64,000 bases of DNA, taken from positions 1 through 64,000 of the forward strand of contig CAWDUX010000001.1 of NCBI GenBank assembly GCA_963805605.1, given 5' to 3'. Below, piece by piece: positions 50,116 through 58,279 of the stretch. The translations under genes were made by a program, and so were the position numbers. The stretch is from Actinocatenispora sp963805605 (GTDB taxonomy: Bacteria > Actinomycetota > Actinomycetes > Mycobacteriales > Micromonosporaceae). Under the pieces are notes generated by a model. The model saw nothing but the letters and a program-made list of their open reading frames with translations, was not told where the DNA came from and did not search any database. How positions within the stretch are numbered: the stretch's first letter is position 1; the number at the start of each line of letters is the position of its first letter.

Positions 50116-52400
50116 ATGGCAAAGCTCTCGACACTGCTCGACCAGATCGACTCCGGCACCCTGCTGCTCCCGGAATTCCAGCGAGGCTACGTATGGAACC
50201 GCGACCAGGTCCGTGGCCTGATGCGCTCGCTGTACAAGGGATACCCGGTGGGTGGCCTGCTGCTCTGGCAGACCGACGCAGATCCCTCATCGGTGCGCGG
50301 TGAAACCCAGGCCAGCGGCATCCGACTGCTTCTGCTCGATGGCCAGCAGCGGATCACCTCTCTGTACGGCGTCTGCCGCGGTCACGCGCCGGCCTTCTTC
50401 GAAGGCAACGGCGAAGCCTTCCAGGGGCTGTACTTCAACGTGGAGCACGAGACGTTCGAGTTCTACGCGCCCGCGAAGATGCGAGACGATAGTCGCTGGG
50501 TGGATGTCACCAAGGTCTTCACCGAGGGGCTCGGATCGCACATCGGGAAGTTTTCTGCAGATACTGAGAACTTCAACACCTATCTGGACCGGCTCAACAC
50601 CATCCGCCAGATCCTCGACCGTGACTTTCACGAGGAGAAGATCACCGGCGCCGGAGAAGACCGTCGACATCGTTGTGGACATCTTCAACCGGGTCAACTC
50701 CGGGGGCACTGCCCTGTCCAAGGGTGACCTGGCACTGGCCAAACTGTGCGCGCAGTGGCCCGAAGCACGCAAGACCATGCGCGGTTTCCTGGAGGACTGG
50801 GAGCGTAAGGGATTCTCGTTCACCCTGGACTGGCTGCTGCGCAACGCGACCGCCGTGGCCACCAAGCGGTCCATCTTCACCTCGCTGGACACTGTCACCG
50901 CGGAGCAGTTCGAGAAGGCGCTGACTGACTCAGCGCACTACATCGGGCGGTTCCTGGACGCGGCCTCCGGGCGACTCGGACTCGATCACGACCGCGTACT
51001 GATGGGCCGCTACGCCATCCCGGTTGTCTCACTGCTGCTGCACCAGCGCGGTGGCAACTTCGACAACAGCGGTGAGCAGGACAAGGCGCTGTTCTGGTAC
51101 ATCCACGCGGCGCTGTGGGGTCGGTTCGCCGGCTCCACCGAGACGGTGCTCGCGCAGGACTACGAGACCGTCGACCGTGCCGGTGTTGACGGGCTGATCG
51201 CCAGCATGGAGCGCTGGCGCGGCGGCAACCTGGACATCCACTCGCACGACTTCGAAGGCTCGACCCGTGGGTCCCGGTTCTACCCGCTGCTCTACCTGCT
51301 CACCCGCGCACTCGGTGCCCGGGACCTCGGCAGCGGCCTCCCGCTGCACGCGCACATGCTGGGCAACCTGACCTCGCTGCAGGTGCACCACATCTTCCCG
51401 AAGTCCGTTCTCTACAAGGCGAACTACGACCGGGCGGTCGTCAACGCCATCGCGAACTTCTGCTTCCTCACGCAGGACACCAACCTGCAGATCGGCAACC
51501 GCGAGCCGGAGGAGTACTTCGCCGAGGCCGAACGGAAGCACCCCGGGGTACTGGCATCGCAGTGGATCCCGACCGACCCGGAGCTGTGGAAGATCGACCG
51601 GTACGAGGACTTCCTCGCCGCACGGCGGGAGCTCCTCGCCTCAGCGGCACAGTCGTTCCTGTCCGAGCTGAGGTCAGGCACGGCAGGCAAGACCAGCGAC
51701 GTGGCCGAACTCCAGCCCGTCAGCGTCGTCATGGACGACGCGGACGACGCGCGCGCCGTACAGATCAAGGACCTGGTCCGTGAGCTGACCGAACTCGGTT
51801 ACGCCGAACCCGCGTTGGACAGCGACATTGCTGACCCGGTGTCTGGGCGCCAGTTGTGCGTGGCAGAAGCGTACTGGCCGGACGGGCTGCAGCCTGGGCA
51901 GGGCAAGCCGGTGGTCCTGGAGCTGGATGTGGACACCACTGACCTGCCGCGGTTGGAGGAGCTGGGTTACAAGGTCTTTACCTCCGTCGACGCCTTGCGT
52001 GGATATGTGGCGCGCCTGAACGCCGTGGCGGCGGGGGAGGAGACCGCTGAACCCGAGCCGGCTGTTGTTGAGCAGCCGACCTCCTCGCTGGCCGACGAGT
52101 TCAACCGGGAGATGCGCAGCCTCTACGACCGGGCCCGGACAGAGGCGCACTACACGGCGACGTACTTCCTCAGCATGTTCGCCGAGCTGGGCGGGCTGGG
52201 CACCGCACGCAAGCTGCTGCACGCGCCGGCGATCTCGGACGGCTTCTCCAACCTGTGGGAGCGTAGCCGCCTCGACCTGACCGTTGAAGCGCTGGTCACG
52301 CAGCCCCGGTTTACGGAGCTCTTCACCCCCGAAGAACTCGGCGTCGCCCACTACCGCCTCGAACAGTTCGGCTACCGATGCAGGCCACTGAGAGCAATGC
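50116..52400 (+). CDS. GmrSD-type DUF262-HNH nuclease
   Basis: ATG 50116 has TGGAGGA upstream. The DUF262 domain has LPEFQRGYVWNRDQVRGLMR, YPVGGLLLWQT and LLLDGQQRITSLYGV. After an indel near 50655 it continues VVDIFNRVNSGGTALSKGDL. The HNH (DUF1524-like) motif is TSLQVHHIFPKSVLYKANYD, followed by NCFLTQDTNLQIGNREPEEY-like residues. A C-terminal helical domain reads ARTEAHYTATYFLSMFAELG and LDLTVEALVTQPRFTELFTP. About 760 residues. GmrSD enzymes cut modified or foreign DNA in an NTP-dependent way. The frame is open to 52564; the natural stop is probably the TGA soon after EQFGY at about 52400. Confidence 0.82.
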
Positions 52401-52485
52401 GAAGCTGGCGCCACGTCATAAGCGGGTCAACTGCATGCCCGGGTCTGGATCGACCAGCCTGGAACGCGACGGAAAGGGGTGATAG

Positions 52486-53000
52486 GTGTCCTCGATCGGC
52501 TGGCTTGACTCCTCGCCCGAGGAGCAGCGGCGCATGCCGCTCATCGCACAGGTCACCGCCGTGACCGGCGGGCACCGGCTGCGGCTTACCAGCGACCAGC
52601 CGGCTCCGACCGCGGCGGGGTACAGGATCACCGCGGAACTGCTGACCATGCCCGGCGACACCGCCCTGGCGGATGCCGGTCAGCTGGCGGACTGCTGCTT
52701 CGAGCCGGTCCGACGACGGCGATCACCCCGTTCATCGTGCTGCGCGCCGAGGATGCCGGTAAGCGGCAGCGGGCCACTGTGGTGCATGCGCGGCTGCTGG
52801 GCGACCCGCCTGGATGCTTTGACGAGATCCTCGCCAGACAAGTTGACACACCGCAGAAGTTCCTGGCGTTCCTGCGGCAGCCGGGTGAGAGGAGAGGTAT
52901 GCCGTGGAGACCGATTACAACGCCGTGGGAGTGGTACGGACGTCGATCTTGTCGAGATCCATCGACTGCCTACGGTACATGAGCTGCGACGAGTCGGCTC
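52486..53000 (+). pseudogene. Remnant with DUF6361-like start fused to unrelated C-terminal pieces
   Basis: GTG 52486 opens SSIGWLDSSPEEQRRM, which matches the start of DUF6361 proteins (IGWLDFS..E.RR). The rest does not fit that family: QVTAVTGGHRLRLTSDQPAP, then in a second frame ITPFIVLRAEDAGKRQRATV and DEILARQVDTPQKFLAFLRQ. A last short piece reads VRTSILSRSIDCLRYMSCDE. These look like fragments of two or three defence-type genes joined at the 3' edge of the island. No single product is supported. Confidence 0.4.
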
Positions 53001-53145
53001 AGGGATCAATGACGGCCTTGAGGTTGTCGAGCCAGTTGTGTTGGTGAGCGAGTCCATAGTGGATGGCTTGGGCCACAACTATGGTCAGTAGCAGCAGAAT
53101 GACTGCTGCGAGCATTATTCGCGCTACGGAGTGACCGGGAGGCAT
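52999..53145 (-). CDS. Tiny single-pass membrane protein, last gene of the chaperone/GTPase operon
   Basis: ATG 53143-53145 overlaps the stop of the upstream GTPase gene (TGATG), which argues for translational coupling. The 48-residue product is PPGHSVARIMLAAVILLLL followed by TIVVAQAIHYGLAHQHN and ends NLKAVIDP. It has one transmembrane helix, a short basic N-terminus and a His-rich exit side. It could be an anchor or a small effector for the operon. No homologue recognised. Confidence 0.5.
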   Translation of the reverse strand: MPPGHSVARIMLAAVILLLLTIVVAQAIHYGLAHQHNWLDNLKAVIDP

Positions 53146-54707
53146 CACCGCACCACCCATTTGTGAAGCTGCACGTCTTGTTTGCCCAGCAGCCAACTGA
53201 ACACGGCAAGCGAGCCATCGGGCCTGTTCGGTTCGGGGCGGAGCGATGAGGTCAGGAAGAATCGGACGGTACGGAAGTCACGCTGACACTCCCGGACCAG
53301 ATCGTCCAGTCCGACCTCTTGTAGCCACTGTTGCACAGAGACGTCCATAGGATCTGGCTTCTTGATCAGAGGTGCTGTCGTCAGGAGGTCCGATTTGGAC
53401 ACCACGAAGGCAAGGCTCTGCGACCGCGTTGGCGCACCGCAGTCCCGTAGACGTTGCACTGTGACGCGATACGACAGCCAAGGGTCGTGAACAGTGGTAG
53501 GCAGTAGATCCGGCCGTAAAACGAGTTCGTCGCGGATCCTGGGAATGGAGAATGGATCAAGGATGAAGGCCAGGCCACGAGCGGTCTCCAGATAGCGAAG
53601 CTGCTCGTTCTGTGCGCGATCACCAAACTGTTCCCCAGCTGCGTCGAAGACGTGCACGAGTGCGGAACGGTGCGCCGCCTCTACACGAATAGTGAGCGCC
53701 GGCGGTGGCCTCTCTGGCGTTTTGGGCACCGAACCGGTGCCTGACAGCACCGAGCGGTAGAGCTCCAAGGTGTTCTCATCGCCGAACTTGGTAAGCGTCA
53801 CCCGGCCGTTGTCGGCGAGGTCGAACAGCGAGACCAGGGCTGACATTAGGAAGCGGGACTTGCCGGCCTGTGGCGCGCCGAACACCGGTACAGACACATC
53901 GGTAGCGATGCCGGCTCCTGCGTGCAGGTCACGCATACAGCCCGGGCAGACGGCATGCAAGGAGCCGGTGCGTAGCACCATGGTGGGCATCCGGGTCCCG
54001 CACACGCAACGACGCCACAGGATGCCCAATCGGCTGGGCCTAAGGTCCCGATGCAAGGTGCCGCATTCTAAGCCGGGGCATCGGAAATATGGAAGTGGAC
54101 TGACCCGGTTACATCCTGCGTTGGGGCAGGTTGGCGCCGTGTGCAGAACACGGCGCCACACCACGTCCACGCTGCGCAGCAACCCAACGACAAGGAGGCC
54201 GATTGACCAGGCGATCAGGGTGACGGCGCCGACGGCGCCGGCAACGAAGCCGAGACCGACAAACGCTCCCGTCGACATCGCGATCAACCACACCAACACA
54301 GGAAGCACCAGCGGCCAGCTCGCAGCGCTGTACCAGCGGCCCTTACGTAGGACCCGAACTACCCACGTCCACTGGGCAAACACCATCGCCATGCACCACC
54401 AGAATGCCGCGACATAGTCATGCGCCACTTGGCGGGAAAAATATGTGCGCCATGCGGGGTCGTGCTGCTTACTGGCTGGTGGGCGGCCTCTGCCTTGACT
54501 ACTGGGGCCGATGATCTTCTCGCGCTGACTTTGACCGGATAGTACTGCCAAAGTAGCAACGATCATCAGAAGTAGCCCGGTTGGTAACCCGAGAAGGACA
54601 GCGACCAACGCTAGCGGCGCACTGATGTACTCCACTACCAGCAGGCACAGGTATGCGTAGAGGACAAAACCGGCGATCACCGCGAAGAAGGCCAGAACGT
54701 AACCCAT
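53145..54707 (-). CDS. Membrane-anchored zinc-ribbon GTPase (TRAFAC, DO-GTPase-like)
   Basis: This 520-residue protein has hydrophobic helices at about 1-57 and 128-180. A cysteine cluster follows (C194/C199, C210/C215, C234/C236, C254/C257; e.g. VCPGCMRDLH), fitting two or more zinc ribbons. The GTPase domain starts at P-loop GAPQAGKSRF (277-286). The G3-like motif is VHVFDAAGEQFGDRAQ, and a G4-like SKSDLL is seen in FVVSKSDLLTTAP. The C-terminus is SLAVFSWLLGKQDVQLHKW. It probably acts at the membrane as a switch. ATG 54705-54707 is 6 bp after GAP1, and its stop is coupled to the tiny membrane protein. Confidence 0.75.
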   Translation of the reverse strand: MGYVLAFFAVIAGFVLYAYLCLLVVEYISAPLALVAVLLGLPTGLLLMIVATLAVLSGQSQREKIIGPSSQGRGRPPASKQHDPAWRTYFSRQVAHDYVAAFWWCMAMVFAQWTWVVRVLRKGRWYSAASWPLVLPVLVWLIAMSTGAFVGLGFVAGAVGAVTLIAWSIGLLVVGLLRSVDVVWRRVLHTAPTCPNAGCNRVSPLPYFRCPGLECGTLHRDLRPSRLGILWRRCVCGTRMPTMVLRTGSLHAVCPGCMRDLHAGAGIATDVSVPVFGAPQAGKSRFLMSALVSLFDLADNGRVTLTKFGDENTLELYRSVLSGTGSVPKTPERPPPALTIRVEAAHRSALVHVFDAAGEQFGDRAQNEQLRYLETARGLAFILDPFSIPRIRDELVLRPDLLPTTVHDPWLSYRVTVQRLRDCGAPTRSQSLAFVVSKSDLLTTAPLIKKPDPMDVSVQQWLQEVGLDDLVRECQRDFRTVRFFLTSSLRPEPNRPDGSLAVFSWLLGKQDVQLHKWVVR

Positions 54708-54713
54708 GTCTGT

Positions 54714-57101
54714 CTACCTTCTCCACATTCGTAGTACGCTGCTCGAACGCTTCGATGCGATCCACTCTCGCCATACCCTCAGCCAGTCCGCGTCCAAATT
54801 GGCGATGACGTCATCCACGGCAGCCTGCTCCGCATCGCTGGCGCCTTGGTGCCAGCGTCGCAGTCCTTTACGCAGGATCACCCGTTCCGCATCCGGGACC
54901 CTGCTCTGCTTCTGGCTCAGTAGAAACGCGGTCGCAACCGCATACGCAGACCGGTTCCGACGAATATTATCGGCAAGCCAGGCCGGGTATGACTCGGTCA
55001 GTTGCTGTGGCAGGGAACGGATTACGTTGAACACCCTCCCTGGCCGGGTGATGCGATGCACCGCGTCAACGAGCTCGTCGCGATGCAGGACCAGGACGTT
55101 CTCGGCGATCTTGCTGAGCTGGTCCACCAGCTCGGAACCGTTAGGGGCGTTAGGAAGCGCCTTGCAGGCACTCCGGATGGTCGCCTCATCCTCGAGGAAA
55201 GTCACCAGAACCTTGCCTGGCCGCAATGCGCCAGACTCCACCAATGCCCGACATATTTGGAGATCGCTGTCGATTAGTGTGCGCTCTCTTAACTTGGCTG
55301 TCACATACCTGTCCACCGCAGCGCCATCTATCCCCGCGTCGCGCGGGGTGTACTTGGCCAGCAGTTCCAGTTCGGCCTTATCTGGTGTTGCCTCTTGCCA
55401 TAGTTGAGACGCTGCGGCGCGCAGACCTGTCGGTGTCTCGACCCGCCTCAGCATCGTGCTGATGATCCGGGTCCGTTCGGTGCACGGGCTTGCCGCCATC
55501 ATCGCGGCGATGATCGGGGGCCGCAGCCACCACATCGGGTCCTCGGGCCGGGCGGTCTCCGGGGGGTCTGTCGTGAGGAGGGCACGATCACCGAACACCC
55601 GCCACCACCGATGGCCGATGTCCGCCGCCCGCTCCGGATCGGCCTGCAGTTGAGTAGCAAGCATGGTCGCGAGTCGTTGGACCAATTCCTCGCCGTCTGG
55701 CCAGAGGCTGGGGTCGTACGGACGGTCTGAATGCTGCGCCCAGTGCTCGATGAACGCGTCCACCGACTCGGTTTCCTCCGCCAGCAGGACTGGTACCGCG
55801 AACCGGGCTGCCACTCGCAGCGTCGCGTCGAATGCGTCACCGCGTGCAATGCGTATTGCGTCCATGACTATCTCTGTCATCGCTTCAGCAGCGCTCTCCG
55901 GTGTGGGCCCTGCCGGCGCTGGTGCCTCATACATGGACGTGGCGCGACCGGCTTCGGCCAGTTCGGAGGCGAGCAGGGCCGTGCGGACAGGGCCTGCATG
56001 GCCGCCGAAACGTCCGGTGGCGCTGGCCCGGTCGAGGTCCCGAAGCACCCGTACCGGCCACCGCTCCCGCTCGGCTACTAGCATGCCGAGCAGGTCGTCC
56101 CCGTACCCGGCCGGTAACTGCTCGGGCACCTCAGCCAGCCAGCGGACCACGTCAGAGGCCCGGTTTGGGTCCAGTGGCCGCCCCAGTACGGCTGAGCACG
56201 CCATATGCAGAGCCGGCTCCTCATCCAGCCCTGACGCGGCTGCTAATTCGACCGCATCAGTCACGTCGTAGGGGTCCTCAAGGCAAAACAGTTCCGCCCA
56301 CTCGGTCGCTGTCGCAGGTACGTACGTCCGGGTCCACCGGTCAACGGTCAGGTCGATCACCAGGTAACCCTGGTCCCGTTCGACGGTGGCGGGAACCGCA
56401 CCCGAGCCTGGGTGTACCGCTACGACGGGCAGTGGGAGATAGGCCGGGTTGGTGGTGAACACCTTGAAACCCACCGCGAGGGCCTGGCGCTGCGGCAGTA
56501 GGAGCGTCGCCGCGGTCAACCAGCGCAACACCAGCCCGGCGTCATCGGCCACGAACATGATTCGCCGGGCGTCTGGGGCCCCTGCCTTGGCGCAGCCGGC
56601 GACGAGTGTGGCGAGCAGGTCCCGTCCGTGCGGATGGTCGCGGACAGTGGTTTGCACAGTTTCGGCATCGAGTGGACCTGGACTCCAGTCGTCATCTACC
56701 GGGGAGCATAGGGTGGCCGGCGCAGGTTCCGTCTTCCAGAGTGGCGCGCCGTAAAGCTGCGCCGGGCGTACAAGCCCGTAGCTGGCAGGATCGCGGGTCA
56801 GTACAGCGTGGGTGAAGTGGTTGCCCTCCCTGCTGCCGTTTGCCTCGCGACCCAGGTACCGTCCGCTTGCCGTGGCCAACATGCCGTTCCACGTGTGCCC
56901 AAACGATGGCGGGTAGTCCGACACCGGGCGCCGTGCGAGCACCCAGGTATCGGGCGCCTCGTACAGGAGGCAGCGCTGCACTAGGTCCATCGCGTCACGC
57001 CCCACACCATCGGAGGCCGCCTGGAACTGGAAGCCGGGAGAGCCACGCAGACCCTGCCCCGCCCGGCAGTCGGTGTACAGGAGCGAACCGAACCCCGTCA
57101 T
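54714..57101 (-). CDS. GTPase-associated protein 1 (GAP1)-like
   Basis: The preferred start is ATG 57099-57101 (TGFGSLLYTDCRAGQGLRG), which overlaps the upstream GTPase stop (TGATG); a longer frame begins at 57146. The N-terminal domain GSLLYTDC...GFQFQAASDGV is the hallmark of GAP1 proteins that accompany TRAFAC GTPases in actinobacterial conflict systems. The rest of the 795 residues is mostly helical, with WP..VLRDLDRASATGRF and LAKYTPRDAGIDGAAVDRYV. No catalytic motif is seen, so it probably acts as an adaptor or scaffold. Frame intact. Confidence 0.75.
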   Translation of the reverse strand: MTGFGSLLYTDCRAGQGLRGSPGFQFQAASDGVGRDAMDLVQRCLLYEAPDTWVLARRPVSDYPPSFGHTWNGMLATASGRYLGREANGSREGNHFTHAVLTRDPASYGLVRPAQLYGAPLWKTEPAPATLCSPVDDDWSPGPLDAETVQTTVRDHPHGRDLLATLVAGCAKAGAPDARRIMFVADDAGLVLRWLTAATLLLPQRQALAVGFKVFTTNPAYLPLPVVAVHPGSGAVPATVERDQGYLVIDLTVDRWTRTYVPATATEWAELFCLEDPYDVTDAVELAAASGLDEEPALHMACSAVLGRPLDPNRASDVVRWLAEVPEQLPAGYGDDLLGMLVAERERWPVRVLRDLDRASATGRFGGHAGPVRTALLASELAEAGRATSMYEAPAPAGPTPESAAEAMTEIVMDAIRIARGDAFDATLRVAARFAVPVLLAEETESVDAFIEHWAQHSDRPYDPSLWPDGEELVQRLATMLATQLQADPERAADIGHRWWRVFGDRALLTTDPPETARPEDPMWWLRPPIIAAMMAASPCTERTRIISTMLRRVETPTGLRAAASQLWQEATPDKAELELLAKYTPRDAGIDGAAVDRYVTAKLRERTLIDSDLQICRALVESGALRPGKVLVTFLEDEATIRSACKALPNAPNGSELVDQLSKIAENVLVLHRDELVDAVHRITRPGRVFNVIRSLPQQLTESYPAWLADNIRRNRSAYAVATAFLLSQKQSRVPDAERVILRKGLRRWHQGASDAEQAAVDDVIANLDADWLRVWREWIASKRSSSVLRMWRR

Positions 57102-58279
57102 CGTCGGCCTCGGCTGGGTACGACATTGAACTGGCTGAGCAGCCACAGCAGTGGCTCCGTCACACGATGCGGCTGCACACCTCCCGGATCTACAATCCCC
57201 CGGTCATAGTCCGGCGGGGTACCCAATGCAGACACGGCGAAATAGCGGAACGTGCTGTAGCTGTGCCTCAGGTGGCGGTCCACATCATCGGCCGACCACT
57301 GGTGAAGCAGGCTCCGAACCTGTTCATGGGTCTGTTGGCCGAGTGTTTCGTCGTACCAAGGGTCTTCAGGCGGCGTCCGTACCAAGGCATGGTCGGGCCC
57401 GAGCAGGTCGAAGAAGGCGTCCATCTTGGCAAATGCCACTGCGACCGGTATACGGATCTTGCCGCGACGCTGATGGGAACGCAACAGCTCGGTGACCCGA
57501 CCGAGCACGTCGACCGTCGCCTCGTTGGATAGCCGAGCATTGTCTGGTACGGGTAGCTGGTCGGCGAGTTGCGGCAGCATGAACGGATCCAGCAGGAGCA
57601 GCAAGGCGTCGGCGCTGCGCAGGTAGTCTTGGTCGTGGGTGCTGCGCTGGCTCCCAAGATCTTCGCCTGCGGTGTCATAGAAGGACAGGTAGGAGGTGCG
57701 CAGCCGACCCAACATGCGTTCCTGTCGCCATTCGAAGACCAGCGGCTCCCGGTGCCCGTCCTTCGTTTGATCCGTTTCCCCGAACAGCGTGCGGTTCCCG
57801 TATATGGCGGTGACGTGCTGGTCGAGCCACTGGTGCGGGGACAATTTGCCGGGCTGGGCGTCGCCGGTGAGCCGGATGTCGGCGTCCAAGCGCCGAGGAA
57901 TCGCGGTGCGAAGCAGATGCGCCAGCACCGTGAGGAACACAGTCTTCCCGGTGCCCTTGGCACCGACCATGGCGATCAGTGGGCTGGCAGAGCGTCCGAA
58001 GTCGACTGGCACGTCAGTGTGGCAGCAGGGACAGACCCGCTGCCCGGAGATCTCGCCGCAGCCGGGACACCGGTGCCGCCGCGGCGAAGGCAGGAGCGCC
58101 GTTCCTGGTGGATCGAACGCCGGGCGTGACGCATTATTGAAGCCGGTCTCCAACTGCCGCTTCATGTCGAGTTTCGCGGTGCATCCAGGTATTCCGGGCG
58201 TACCTCGGCCACGGCAGCGGTACCCGAGCCGGTGCGCGGGTATTTGGTGGTAGCAGAAGGGGCATGAGACGCTGCTCAT
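57098..58279 (-). CDS. Zinc-ribbon GTPase, cytosolic (TRAFAC, DO-GTPase-like)
   Basis: The 393-residue protein begins with cysteine motifs CPFC (6-9) and C71/C74, C83/C86 (HRCPGCGEISGQRVCPCC). The P-loop is MVGAKGTGKTVFLTVL at about 104-119. The G3-like motif is SFYDTAGEDLGSQRST and the G4-like motif is VAVAFAKMDAFFDLLG. It has no membrane segment, unlike its paralogue at 53145. The start ATG at 58279 overlaps the stop of the upstream FN3 gene, and its own stop overlaps GAP1. The two GTPases flank GAP1, which suggests that GAP1 bridges or regulates them. Confidence 0.75.
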   Translation of the reverse strand: MSSVSCPFCYHQIPAHRLGYRCRGRGTPGIPGCTAKLDMKRQLETGFNNASRPAFDPPGTALLPSPRRHRCPGCGEISGQRVCPCCHTDVPVDFGRSASPLIAMVGAKGTGKTVFLTVLAHLLRTAIPRRLDADIRLTGDAQPGKLSPHQWLDQHVTAIYGNRTLFGETDQTKDGHREPLVFEWRQERMLGRLRTSYLSFYDTAGEDLGSQRSTHDQDYLRSADALLLLLDPFMLPQLADQLPVPDNARLSNEATVDVLGRVTELLRSHQRRGKIRIPVAVAFAKMDAFFDLLGPDHALVRTPPEDPWYDETLGQQTHEQVRSLLHQWSADDVDRHLRHSYSTFRYFAVSALGTPPDYDRGIVDPGGVQPHRVTEPLLWLLSQFNVVPSRGRR

